Shown piece by piece: positions 1-7,278 of a stretch of DNA of 15,857 nucleotides. Where the stretch lies: NCBI GenBank assembly GCA_030646595.1, contig JAUSKS010000253.1, positions 1-15,857 on the forward strand. The letters are read 5' to 3'. The notes beneath the pieces are model-generated. The model did not search any database. It was not told where the DNA came from and was given only the letters and a program-made list of their open reading frames with translations. The stretch is from Gallionellaceae bacterium. Its GTDB lineage: Bacteria; Pseudomonadota; Gammaproteobacteria; Burkholderiales; Gallionellaceae. A program made the translations under genes and the position numbers. Within the stretch, counting starts at the first letter, position 1; every line of letters begins with the position of its first letter.

Positions 1-19
1 AATATTGGGAAGATAAAAC

Positions 20-1246
20 ATGAACACAGCACTACGCGTTTCTCTCTCTCCCGGACAAAAGCGCCATGCTGTAGCTATCGCTCCGTTGCCGTTACTGGCA
101 ACCGGTGGTGCGGCGGTCATTCTGGGCGAGTCGTCATCTGATAACGGACAGATCGTGCCCTTGGCACCTGCTGCGCACACCCTGTTTGGGCCGCGCGGTG
201 CCTGCATCGCAGCCGACGGCAGTCTGTGGGTATCCGACACTGGCCATCATCGCTTGCTCGGCTGGCCTACTTTGCCTGATGAAGACAACGCCCCTGCACA
301 AATTTTAATCGGCCAGCCAACCTTTGCACATGAAGGGCGCAATGCCCCATCCGCCAACAAGAGTGGTGAGCCGGGTGCCGCCACGCTCAACGTACCGGCG
401 GGCATGACCGCCTGCGGTACCGGGATCGCGCTGGCGGACGGCTGGAATCATCGTGTGCTGATCTGGCATCAGCCACCGCGCTATCATAACCAGCCCGCCG
501 ACCTGGTGCTCGGGCAAGCGGACTTTCACTCGGTCGCAGGTAATCGCGGCAGTGACCAGCCACGCGCCGACACCTTGTTCTGGCCGTATGGTGTGGCCTG
601 GGATGGCGCGCGGCTGTGGGTCGCCGACAGCGGCAACCGGCGCGTGCTGGTGTGGAACGGATTGCCGACCCACAACGGGCAAGCGGCCGATCTGGTGCTC
701 GGTCAGCGCAGCTTCGATAACCGCGACGAGAACGCGGGCGCTACACCCGATGCCAGCAGCATGCGCTGGCCGCACAGCATCGCCTTTCTGGATGGCAAGG
801 TGTGTGTGGCGGATGCGGGCAACAACCGGGTCATGGTATGGCGGCAGACGCCCACAATGAACGGGCAGCCCTGCGATGACCTGCTAGGTCAAGCCAAATC
901 GGCTGGGGTGGATCACAACCAGGGCGACTACTGGCCGACTGCCGCCGCGCTCAATATGCCTTATGCCATCACGACTATCGGCTCCTGGTTGGTGGTCGCC
1001 GATACCGCTACTTCGCGGCTGCTGGCATGGCATGCCGACAGCATCACTGGCAGCGGTGCGGCGGCACAACGACTCGCCGCCCAGCCCGATTGGGAAGCCA
1101 AGGGCGACAATCGCTGGCTGGCTGCGGCGCGCGATAGTTTGTGCTGGCCGTTCGGTCTGTGCAGCAGTGCGGACTATGCGGTCATCGCCGACGCGGGTAA
1201 TAATCGGGTGATGTTGTGGCGCTGGAGTGCGGAGGTGAGCGCGTGA
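20..1246 (+). CDS. NHL-repeat beta-propeller protein of the hydrogenase locus
   Basis: A 408-residue protein built almost entirely of NHL-type repeats. At least five repeat cores are visible: LWVSDTGHHRLLGW (residues 69-82), ALADGWNHRVLIW (137-149), LWVADSGNRRVLVW (199-212), VCVADAGNNRVMVW (261-274) and VIADAGNNRVMLW (388-400). A weaker one, VVADTATSRLLAW, lies at 325-337. Between them recur ADLVLGQ-like strands (161-166, 224-229, 287-291). This predicts a six-bladed beta-propeller, usually a protein-binding scaffold. There is no clear signal peptide and no enzymatic motif, so the biochemical role is unknown. The start is ATG with GGGAAG seven bases upstream. It precedes hypF by 238 bp on the same strand, and I recall NHL proteins near some uptake [NiFe]-hydrogenase operons. 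A link to hydrogenase assembly or electron transfer is therefore plausible but inferred from position only. Confidence 0.85.
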   Translation: MNTALRVSLSPGQKRHAVAIAPLPLLATGGAAVILGESSSDNGQIVPLAPAAHTLFGPRGACIAADGSLWVSDTGHHRLLGWPTLPDEDNAPAQILIGQPTFAHEGRNAPSANKSGEPGAATLNVPAGMTACGTGIALADGWNHRVLIWHQPPRYHNQPADLVLGQADFHSVAGNRGSDQPRADTLFWPYGVAWDGARLWVADSGNRRVLVWNGLPTHNGQAADLVLGQRSFDNRDENAGATPDASSMRWPHSIAFLDGKVCVADAGNNRVMVWRQTPTMNGQPCDDLLGQAKSAGVDHNQGDYWPTAAALNMPYAITTIGSWLVVADTATSRLLAWHADSITGSGAAAQRLAAQPDWEAKGDNRWLAAARDSLCWPFGLCSSADYAVIADAGNNRVMLWRWSAEVSA

Positions 1247-1261
1247 ATGTGCCGTATCGTA

Positions 1262-1296
1262 GGGCGGGCCATGTCTCCTATCAAAGCGGCCCGCCT
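1262..1296. repeat. GC-rich hairpin just after the NHL gene
   Basis: GGCGGGCC (1263-1270) pairs perfectly with GGCCCGCC (1288-1295) across a 17-nt loop. It lies 16 bp after the NHL stop codon. No T-tract follows, so an intrinsic terminator is not supported. It may stabilise the mRNA 3' end or be the left part of the repeat cluster that follows. Confidence 0.5.
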
Positions 1297-1300
1297 GAAA

Positions 1301-1481
1301 CCCCTCCCCCTTCAAGGGGGAGGCTGGGAGGGGGATGGGTTCTAGGCGAAGCAACCCATCCCCACCGAACCCACCCCCATCCTAACCTTCCCCTTGAAGG
1401 GGAAGGGACGATCGCCCCTCCCCTTTCAAGGGGGAGGTTGGGAGGGGGATGGGTTGATTCACCTCCCCTTGAAGGGGAGGG
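1301..1481. repeat. BIME-like cluster of alternating palindromic repeats upstream of hypF
   Basis: Three full copies and one half copy of a purine/pyrimidine-skewed palindromic unit in alternating orientation. Copy 1 is at 1301-1341. Copy 2, at about 1353-1407, is inverted. Copy 3, at 1415-1455, matches copy 1 at 39 of 41 positions. A half copy lies at 1462-1481. Each unit has a short palindromic head of the form CCCCTTGAAGGGG followed by a GGGAGGGGGATGGGTT tail. Forward/reverse alternation is the organisation of bacterial interspersed mosaic elements, and similar sequences are, to my recollection, widespread in proteobacterial intergenic regions. In the transcript the copies could fold against each other into a long GC-rich structure between the NHL gene and hypF. 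Confidence 0.85.
1476..1481 (+). promoter_or_regulatory. GGAGGG Shine-Dalgarno for hypF inside the last repeat copy
   Basis: The only purine-rich Shine-Dalgarno candidate for hypF is GGAGGG at the end of the half repeat. It is 3 nt from a GTG (1485) and 18 nt from the next in-frame ATG (1500). Neither spacing is ideal, so this site does not settle the start, but no better site exists. Confidence 0.4.
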
Positions 1482-1484
1482 AAT

Positions 1485-3998
1485 GTGGCGTATCTCTGTA
1501 TGAGTGATACTACTCTGGTTGAGCAGATATCCGGCGAACGTATCCGTGTGCGCGGCACAGTGCAAGGCGTCGGCTTCCGTCCCACGGTGTGGCGCATCGC
1601 GCAGGAGTTGAGTTTGCGTGGCCAGGTTGCTAACGATAGTCAGGGTGTGCTGATCGAAGTGTGGGGCGAGGCTGTGGAGGTGGATGAATTTGTCCGACGC
1701 ATCCAGCGCGAAGCGCCACCGCTGGCCCGCATCGAGAGCATCGAACGCAGTGCCATGCAAGAGGATTATGCACCGACCGGCTTTCGTATTGAGACCAGCA
1801 GTACACAAGCACATGTCGCCCCCACTCATGTAGCACCCGATGCCGCCACCTGCCCGGCCTGTGTGGCGGAAATTTTTGATCCATTCGGACGCCGTTTCCG
1901 CTACCCCTTCACCAACTGCACCCATTGCGGCCCGCGTTTGAGCATCATCCAGCGCATCCCTTACGATCGCGCCAACACCAGCATGGCGGCGTTTCCCCTA
2001 TGTGCGGCGTGTGCTGCCGAATATAACAATCCGGCTGACCGCCGTTTTCATGCCGAGCCGATAGCCTGCTATGTATGCGGGCCACAGCTGGTGCTGAGTC
2101 GCGCCGATGGGCGAGCGATGGCGCTGGAGGCGCTCACTTTTCTGGACGATGCGGATGGTGTGTGTAGCTTGCTGCAGCGTGGCCATATCGTGGCCATACA
2201 AGGACTGGGCGGTTATCAGTTGGCGTGTGATGCGACCAATGAAAAAACGGTGGCACAACTGCGCGCCAGTAAACAGCGCGAGCGCAAACCGTTTGCGTTA
2301 ATGGCGCGCAATCTCGATGTGGTGCGCCGCTATTGTCAGGTAAGCGTAGCCGAGGCCGCGCTGCTGGCCAGCTCCGCCGCACCCATCGTTTTGCTAGATC
2401 GCGTAGGTCGGGCTTTAGCCCGACAGGTCGGGTTGTACCCGCAAGGGGTAGGCCGTAGCCGTAAGGGGGCTGAAGCCCCAACGCATACGCTCAAACCCGA
2501 CCTACAGTCTGCGGGCGAGTCGGCCATCGCCGATCAAGTCGCGCCGGGAGTAAACACGCTCGGCTTCATGTTACCTAATACCCCCATGCACCACCTGATA
2601 CTCAAGCGCATGGATAGACCCATCGTGTTGACCAGCGGCAATTTGTGCGACGAGCCGCAGGTCATCACGCCTGCGGATGCGCGGCAGCGGCTGGCGCGGA
2701 TTGCCGAGTATTTCCTGGAACACAACCGTGCTATTGAACGCCGCGTGGACGATTCAGTGGTGCGTGTCGTTGCTACAAAAACACAAATCATCCGTCGCGC
2801 GCGCGGCTATGCCCCAGCACCGCTGGAGCTACCGCCGGGTTTCGAACATGCGCCGCGTGTGCTGGCCTACGGCAGCGAATTAAAAAATACCTTCTGTTTA
2901 CTGCGCGGTGGCGAGGCGATACTGTCTCCGCATATCGGTGATCTACAGGATGCGCTGACCCGCGCCGATTACCTGAAAGCGCTCACCGATTTCCGCAATT
3001 TCTACGATTTTGATCCGCAGGCATTGGCGTGCGATATGCACCCGGAATACGCTTCGACCAAACAAGCGCACACCGAGGCTGAAGCAACTGCCTTACCGCT
3101 TATCACCAGCCAACACCACCACGCGCACATCGCGGCCTGCCTGGCTGATAATAATGTGCCGCTACAGACCGCTCCGGTACTCGGCGTGGCGCTGGATGGG
3201 CTGGGCTACGGCGCGGACGGCACATTGTGGGGCGGCGAATTTTTGCTCGCCGATTATGTCGGCTATCAGCGCCTCGGCACATTCAAACCGGTGGCCATGT
3301 TGGGCGGCGACGCGGCGGCGCGCGAACCGTGGCGCAACACTTACGCGCACCTGATGGCCGAAATGGGTTGGGCAGATTTCGCCATGAACTACGCCGACCT
3401 CGATTTGTATCGCAGCCTGCAAGACAAACCGCGTGTACTGCTGGATGGCATGTTGCAGCGCGGCGTGAACGCGCCGCTGGCCAGTTCGTGTGGGCGCTTA
3501 TTTGACGCCGTCGCGGCGGCAGTGGGCCTGGCGCGCGAACATGCCAGCTACGAAGGGCAAGGTGCCGTGGAACTGGAAGCTATTGTTGATCTGGACTGCC
3601 TGGAAAATGAGGACGCAGAACTCGACTATCCGTTCGCCATTCCGCGCCTGCACGGCAGCGGACTGCCCTACATCGAGCCGCTGGCCATGTGGCAGGCCTT
3701 GCTCGGTGATTTGATTTTGGCTACGCCGACCGGCGTGATGGCGGCGCGCTTCCACCGTGGATTGGCGAAAATCATCGTGCGCATGGTAGACAAACTTGCC
3801 ACGCAACAAGGTGAAATTCACACGGTCGCATTATCCGGCGGCGTGTTTCAAAACCGAATTTTGTTGCAGCGCGTCCAAGCTGGTCTGGAAGCGAAAAATT
3901 TTACCGTACTGACCCATAGCCGAGTACCATGTAACGATGGCGGACTCGCTTTGGGTCAAGCCGTCATCGCGGCGGCACAACGGTTGCAGCCACTATAG
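1485..3998 (+). CDS. hypF: HypF carbamoyltransferase, with in-frame repeat insertion
   Basis: HypF uses carbamoyl phosphate and ATP to carbamoylate the C-terminal cysteine of HypE, the first step toward the cyanide ligands of the [NiFe] centre. Domains run in the usual order. An acylphosphatase-like domain carries GTVQGVGFRP (residues 24-33, catalytic Arg32). Two zinc-finger pairs follow (C123, C126, C145, C148 and C173, C176, C195, C198). Next is a YrdC-like domain from about 220 to 420, then a Kae1-like domain with HHHAH (544-548) and CNDGGLALGQ (816-825). Family members are usually about 750-780 residues. The excess here is explained by residues about 307-340, encoded by a palindromic repeat. 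The start is uncertain: GTG at 1485, or ATG at 1500, which gives MSDTTLVEQ. The stop overlaps the hypC Shine-Dalgarno. Identity is secure; full activity despite the insertion is an inference from the open frame. Confidence 0.95.
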   Translation: MAYLCMSDTTLVEQISGERIRVRGTVQGVGFRPTVWRIAQELSLRGQVANDSQGVLIEVWGEAVEVDEFVRRIQREAPPLARIESIERSAMQEDYAPTGFRIETSSTQAHVAPTHVAPDAATCPACVAEIFDPFGRRFRYPFTNCTHCGPRLSIIQRIPYDRANTSMAAFPLCAACAAEYNNPADRRFHAEPIACYVCGPQLVLSRADGRAMALEALTFLDDADGVCSLLQRGHIVAIQGLGGYQLACDATNEKTVAQLRASKQRERKPFALMARNLDVVRRYCQVSVAEAALLASSAAPIVLLDRVGRALARQVGLYPQGVGRSRKGAEAPTHTLKPDLQSAGESAIADQVAPGVNTLGFMLPNTPMHHLILKRMDRPIVLTSGNLCDEPQVITPADARQRLARIAEYFLEHNRAIERRVDDSVVRVVATKTQIIRRARGYAPAPLELPPGFEHAPRVLAYGSELKNTFCLLRGGEAILSPHIGDLQDALTRADYLKALTDFRNFYDFDPQALACDMHPEYASTKQAHTEAEATALPLITSQHHHAHIAACLADNNVPLQTAPVLGVALDGLGYGADGTLWGGEFLLADYVGYQRLGTFKPVAMLGGDAAAREPWRNTYAHLMAEMGWADFAMNYADLDLYRSLQDKPRVLLDGMLQRGVNAPLASSCGRLFDAVAAAVGLAREHASYEGQGAVELEAIVDLDCLENEDAELDYPFAIPRLHGSGLPYIEPLAMWQALLGDLILATPTGVMAARFHRGLAKIIVRMVDKLATQQGEIHTVALSGGVFQNRILLQRVQAGLEAKNFTVLTHSRVPCNDGGLALGQAVIAAAQRLQPL
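2403..2505. repeat. REP/MITE-like element inserted in frame within hypF
   Basis: This 103-bp stretch is bounded by perfect 10-bp inverted repeats, GTAGGTCGGG (2403-2412) and CCCGACCTAC (2496-2505). It contains two internal hairpins: GTCGGGCT/AGCCCGAC (2407-2414 with 2417-2424) and GGGGCT/AGCCCC (2466-2471 with 2474-2479). It resembles intergenic REP-type elements, yet lies inside the YrdC-like domain of hypF and is read without a stop. The encoded residues (307-340) have no counterpart in the HypF family as I know it. The flanking protein joins naturally from VLLDR to IADQVAPGVN. No clear target-site duplication is visible. Confidence 0.8.
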
Positions 3999-4007
3999 GA
4001 GAATGTC

Positions 4008-4289
4008 ATGTGTTTGGGAATTCCGGGACGTATCGTAGCTATCGCCCATGCTGAGCACAAGTTGGCTATGGTAGACGTGTGCGGTGTGCAGCGCCAAATC
4101 AATATCGCCTGCATCGTCAATGACGAGCATCCGGTGCAATCTTGTGTCGGTGATTGGGTGCTGGTGCATGTGGGCTTTGCCATGAGTCGCATCAACGAAG
4201 AAGAAGCGCGTTTGACGCTGGAGTTGCTCACCGAACTGGGCGAGGCGCAAGCCGAAATTGAGGCGATGCGCGAGTCGCAGCCGGTCTGA
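4008..4289 (+). CDS. hypC: HypC hydrogenase maturation chaperone
   Basis: This 93-residue protein starts MCLGIPGRIV, the HypC/HybG/HupF signature. Cys2, exposed after removal of the initiator Met, carries the Fe(CN)2CO unit and contacts the hydrogenase large-subunit precursor. The OB-fold body includes the conserved VHVGFAMSRI segment (residues 53-62, with His54). The C-terminal region (about 64-89) is acidic and helical. HypC forms the scaffold complex with HypD, whose gene is two positions downstream. The start is certain: TAGGAG overlaps the hypF stop and sits seven bases before the ATG, suggesting translational coupling with hypF. Confidence 0.97.
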   Translation: MCLGIPGRIVAIAHAEHKLAMVDVCGVQRQINIACIVNDEHPVQSCVGDWVLVHVGFAMSRINEEEARLTLELLTELGEAQAEIEAMRESQPV

Positions 4290-4306
4290 CCGCGAATCAA
4301 ATTATC

Positions 4307-5002
4307 ATGTCAGCGAAATTGGAAGACCACACGCTCGCCGGACTCTATCCCTTTCTCAGCGGGACGCGTCAGGACGCGGGGCAACTGGATCTGGCCTTAC
4401 TGGAATCGGTGCGGCAGAAAGTGGCTGAGAGCGTGGCGGTGAAGCAACGCTTTTTTGCCGACAATGCGGAAAAATTAATTGCCACCGCGCACGCCATAGC
4501 GGGCATATATCGCCACGGTGGGCGGCTATATACCATGGGCAATGGCGGCTCCAGTTGCGATGCGGCCCACATCGCGGTGGAGTTCCAACATCCGGTCACC
4601 GCAGGGCGACCGGCACTGCCGGTGATCAATCTGGCCAGTGATACCGCGATGATGTCGGCAGTCGGAAACGATGTTGGCTATAAGCATGTATTTTTGCGCC
4701 AGGTGAACGCTCATGTCGGTAAAGGCGACGGCGTAATTGGTATTTCTACTTCGGGCAATTCGGAAAATTTACTGGCTGCTTTTAGCGCGGCCAAGCAGCG
4801 CGGTGCCGTTACCATCGCGCTGAGTGGCGGGGATGGCGGCAAGATGTTCGGCCATGCAGATGTGGATCACTGCCTGGTCGCAGCCTCCGACAGCATCCAT
4901 CGCGTACAGGAAACCCATGTCGCGATTTATCATGTTCTGTGGGATTTGACCCATACCTTGCTCGCTGATGATCGCGGCTCGGTTGCCGGGAAGGAGAATT
5001 AA
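4307..5002 (+). CDS. GmhA-like SIS-domain sugar-phosphate isomerase inside the hyp operon
   Basis: A 231-residue SIS-fold protein close to sedoheptulose-7-phosphate isomerase (GmhA). Visible motifs are GNGGSS (78-83), the sugar-phosphate-binding STSGNS (147-152) and GGDGGKM (174-180). By my alignment with E. coli GmhA, the active-site residues His61, Glu65, Gln172 and His180 correspond to His88, Glu92, Gln201 and His209 here, so catalysis looks intact. An N-terminal extension of about 27 residues precedes the GmhA-like core. It sits between hypC and hypD, 17 bp after hypC and 2 bp before hypD, so it is co-transcribed with the maturation genes. The ATG has no recognisable Shine-Dalgarno, unlike its neighbours. 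Its substrate and reason for being in a hydrogenase operon are unknown. It could be a lipopolysaccharide heptose enzyme or a specialised paralogue; the gene symbol is left blank. Confidence 0.85.
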   Translation: MSAKLEDHTLAGLYPFLSGTRQDAGQLDLALLESVRQKVAESVAVKQRFFADNAEKLIATAHAIAGIYRHGGRLYTMGNGGSSCDAAHIAVEFQHPVTAGRPALPVINLASDTAMMSAVGNDVGYKHVFLRQVNAHVGKGDGVIGISTSGNSENLLAAFSAAKQRGAVTIALSGGDGGKMFGHADVDHCLVAASDSIHRVQETHVAIYHVLWDLTHTLLADDRGSVAGKEN

Positions 5003-5004
5003 AC

Positions 5005-6156
5005 ATGCGCTTTGCCGATGAATTCCGCGACCCCGAAAAGGCGCGCACTTTAATTGCCGAAATCGAGCGGCTGGTCGTGCCGCTTTCTGCCGCGCGCGGA
5101 CGGCCATTGCAAATCATGGAAGTGTGCGGCGGGCACACCCACACTATTTTCCGTTACGGCCTGAAGACCATGTTGCCGGAAAAAACGCTGGAGTTTGTGC
5201 ATGGCCCCGGCTGTCCGGTGTGTGTGCTGCCGATGGGGCGGGTGGACGATTGCGTGGCGCTGGCGCAGATACCCAATGTCATCTTTACCACTTTTGGCGA
5301 TGCGATGCGCGTACCCGGTTCCAAGGGTAGCCTGCTGCAAGCCAAAGCGGGCGGCGCAGATGTGCGCATGGTGTATTCGCCGCTGGATGCGCTGGAACTG
5401 GCGCGCAAAAATCCGCAGCGCGAAGTGATTTTTTTCGCGCTCGGTTTCGAGACCACCATGCCCAGCACCGCGCTGACCGTGTTGCAGGCCAAGCGCGAAG
5501 GCATCCGAAATTTTTCGCTGTTCTGCAACCACATCACCATCATCCCCACCATCAAGGCCATACTCGATTCGCCGGAACTCACGCTGGACGGTTTTCTCGG
5601 CCCGGGACATGTCAGCATGGTGATCGGCAATCGTCCCTACGACTTCATCGCAAAGCGCTACGGCAAGCCCATCGTCATTGCCGGTTTCGAACCGCTGGAC
5701 GTATTGCAATCGCTGTGGATGGTGCTCAAACAATTGAGCGAAGGGCGGTGCGAGGTGGAGAACCAGTATCAGCGCGTGGTGGCGGAAGGCGGCAACGCGC
5801 AGGCGTTGGCGGCGGTGGGCGAAGTATTCGAGCTGCGCGAATTTTTCGAGTGGCGCGGGCTAGGTTCCATAGACCATTCCGGTGTGCGCTTGCGCGCCGC
5901 GTTTGCCGAGTACGATGCCGAACGCAAATTCATCGTGCCCAATCTCAAAATCGCCGACCCAAAATCCTGCCAGTGCGGCGAGGTGTTGAAGGGCGTGATC
6001 AAACCGAATCAGTGCAAAGTGTTTGGCACGGCGTGTACGCCGGAAAAACCGTTAGGCTCGCTGATGGTGTCGTCTGAGGGCGCGTGTGCCGCGTACTATC
6101 AATATGGCCGCATCGAAATGAAACCACGCGGCGAAACAGAAAAGGTCACACCATGA
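5005..6156 (+). CDS. hypD: HypD, iron-sulfur scaffold for Fe(CN)2CO assembly
   Basis: HypD, with HypC, is the scaffold on which iron receives its CN and CO ligands. The 383-residue protein shows all family signatures: MEVCGGHTHT (residues 38-47, Cys41), the CxxC motif GPGCPVC (67-73, Cys70 and Cys73) and GFETTMPSTA (147-156). A C-terminal cysteine set (C322, C324, C337, C344, C361) includes the ligands of the [4Fe-4S] cluster. Length is normal for the family. GGAG lies 9 nt before the ATG and overlaps the end of the isomerase gene, which stops only 2 bp upstream. The 3' end overlaps hypE by an ATGA junction, indicating coupled translation. Confidence 0.97.
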   Translation: MRFADEFRDPEKARTLIAEIERLVVPLSAARGRPLQIMEVCGGHTHTIFRYGLKTMLPEKTLEFVHGPGCPVCVLPMGRVDDCVALAQIPNVIFTTFGDAMRVPGSKGSLLQAKAGGADVRMVYSPLDALELARKNPQREVIFFALGFETTMPSTALTVLQAKREGIRNFSLFCNHITIIPTIKAILDSPELTLDGFLGPGHVSMVIGNRPYDFIAKRYGKPIVIAGFEPLDVLQSLWMVLKQLSEGRCEVENQYQRVVAEGGNAQALAAVGEVFELREFFEWRGLGSIDHSGVRLRAAFAEYDAERKFIVPNLKIADPKSCQCGEVLKGVIKPNQCKVFGTACTPEKPLGSLMVSSEGACAAYYQYGRIEMKPRGETEKVTP

Positions 6157-7211
6157 AACTGGACGACCATCCCGGCAACATCCCACCACCCAGCGGCGTG
6201 GTGACCATGGCGCACGGCGGCGGCGGGCGCGCCATGCGCACCTTGATCGAACGCATCGTGCTGCCCGCTTTCAATAATCCGCTGCTGGCTCCGCTGGAAG
6301 ATCAGGCGCGTGTGCCGCTGGCCGAACTGACGGCGCTGGGCGATAGATTGGCTTTCACCACCGACAGCTATGTGGTCACGCCGCTCACCTTTCCCGGCGG
6401 CGACATCGGCAAGCTGGCGGTGTGCGGCACGGTAAACGATCTCGCCATGTCCGGCGCGCGACCGCTCTACCTGACCTGCGGCCTGGTGATAGAAGAAGGT
6501 TTGGAAATGGCACAGTTGGCGCAACTGGTGCAAAGCATGGCGCACACCGCGCATGCGGCGGGGGTGGCCATTGTCACCGGCGACACCAAAGTGGTGGAAC
6601 GCGGCGCGGCCGATAAATTATTCATCAACACCGCCGGCATCGGCGTGGTGGCGGCGGGCGTGAACATCTCGGCCACGCGCGCGCGTCCCGGCGACGCGGT
6701 GATCGTCAACGGCAGCTTGGGCGATCACGGTGTCGCCATTCTGCTGGCGCGCAACGAATTGGCGCTGGCGGCGGAAGTGCTGAGCGATTGCCAACCGCTG
6801 CATGAATTGGTGGCCGCCATGCTGGTGGCGTGTCCCGACATTCATTGTTTGCGCGATGCCACACGCGGCGGCGTGGCCACGGTGCTGAACGAATTCGCAC
6901 TCAGTTCCAAAGTCGGCATACGCTTGCGCGAGGCGGACATCCCGGTCAACGAAGTGGTGCGCGGTGCGTGTGAGATTCTGGGACTTGATCCGCTGTATTT
7001 GGCCAACGAGGGTAAGCTGGTAGCAATCGTGCCGGGCGAAAGTGCGGATATGGTGCTGGCCGCCATGCGCGCGCATCCGGCTGGCCGCGAAGCCGCCATT
7101 GTTGGTACAGTGACCGCGGATCCGGTCGGTAGTGTGGTGCTATCAACCGCATTCGGTGGTTATCGCGTGGTGGATATGTTGGTCGGTGAACAGTTGCCGA
7201 GGATATGTTGA
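6153..7211 (+). CDS. hypE: HypE, carbamoyl dehydratase forming the cyanide ligand
   Basis: HypE accepts the carbamoyl group from HypF on its C-terminal cysteine and dehydrates it with ATP to a thiocyanate, the cyanide donor. The protein is 352 residues of the PurM/AIR-synthase fold. It has a glycine-rich N-terminus (AHGGGGRAM, residues 20-28), the ATP-site segment VTGDTKVVERG (141-151), RDATRGGVATVLNE (234-247) and the diagnostic ending LPRIC with Cys352 as acceptor. I chose ATG 6153, which overlaps the hypD stop (ATGA) and gives the usual N-terminus. The frame extends upstream to 6084, but that would lie inside hypD. The stop is followed at once by a palindromic repeat before hypA. Confidence 0.97.
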   Translation: MKLDDHPGNIPPPSGVVTMAHGGGGRAMRTLIERIVLPAFNNPLLAPLEDQARVPLAELTALGDRLAFTTDSYVVTPLTFPGGDIGKLAVCGTVNDLAMSGARPLYLTCGLVIEEGLEMAQLAQLVQSMAHTAHAAGVAIVTGDTKVVERGAADKLFINTAGIGVVAAGVNISATRARPGDAVIVNGSLGDHGVAILLARNELALAAEVLSDCQPLHELVAAMLVACPDIHCLRDATRGGVATVLNEFALSSKVGIRLREADIPVNEVVRGACEILGLDPLYLANEGKLVAIVPGESADMVLAAMRAHPAGREAAIVGTVTADPVGSVVLSTAFGGYRVVDMLVGEQLPRIC

Positions 7212-7214
7212 GTC

Positions 7215-7258
7215 CGGTAGCTTACTGCGTGGGCACACAAAACGTGCCCACCCTACCG
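7215..7258. repeat. 44-bp palindromic repeat between hypE and hypA
   Basis: CGGTAG (7215-7220) pairs with CTACCG (7253-7258). Inside, GTGGGCAC (7229-7236) pairs perfectly with GTGCCCAC (7244-7251) over a 7-nt loop. The sequence resembles a short repeat that I recall being dispersed in many betaproteobacterial and cyanobacterial genomes. It fills almost the whole 67-bp hypE-hypA gap and could modulate or process the mRNA. No T-tract follows, so it is not a typical terminator. Confidence 0.75.
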
Positions 7259-7263
7259 ATTGA

Positions 7264-7269
7264 GGGAGG
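7264..7269 (+). promoter_or_regulatory. Shine-Dalgarno deciding the GTG start of hypA
   Basis: GGGAGG lies 9 nt before GTG 7279, supporting the unusual start codon that yields the essential MHE N-terminus of HypA. Confidence 0.7.
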
Positions 7270-7278
7270 TTTTTAATT

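Noticed and set aside
305..775. Long minus-strand ORF opposite the NHL gene
   Set aside because: A shadow of a GC-rich repeated coding region; the plus strand encodes clear NHL repeats.
1301..1481. CRISPR-like array, because a 41-bp unit recurs
   Set aside because: Copies alternate in orientation, are palindromic and have no unique spacers of regular length.
1281..1925. 214-residue minus-strand ORF over the repeat cluster and hypF 5' end
   Set aside because: Its proline/glycine-rich part is the translated repeat cluster, and the rest is antisense to the HypF acylphosphatase domain.
4307..5002. Naming the SIS gene gmhA outright
   Set aside because: Active-site residues match, but the hydrogenase context and N-terminal extension leave substrate and pathway open.
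6618..7076. Minus-strand ORF opposite hypE, histidine-rich
   Set aside because: Histidine and arginine richness comes from reading the complement of a GC-rich gene; hypE is unambiguous on the plus strand.
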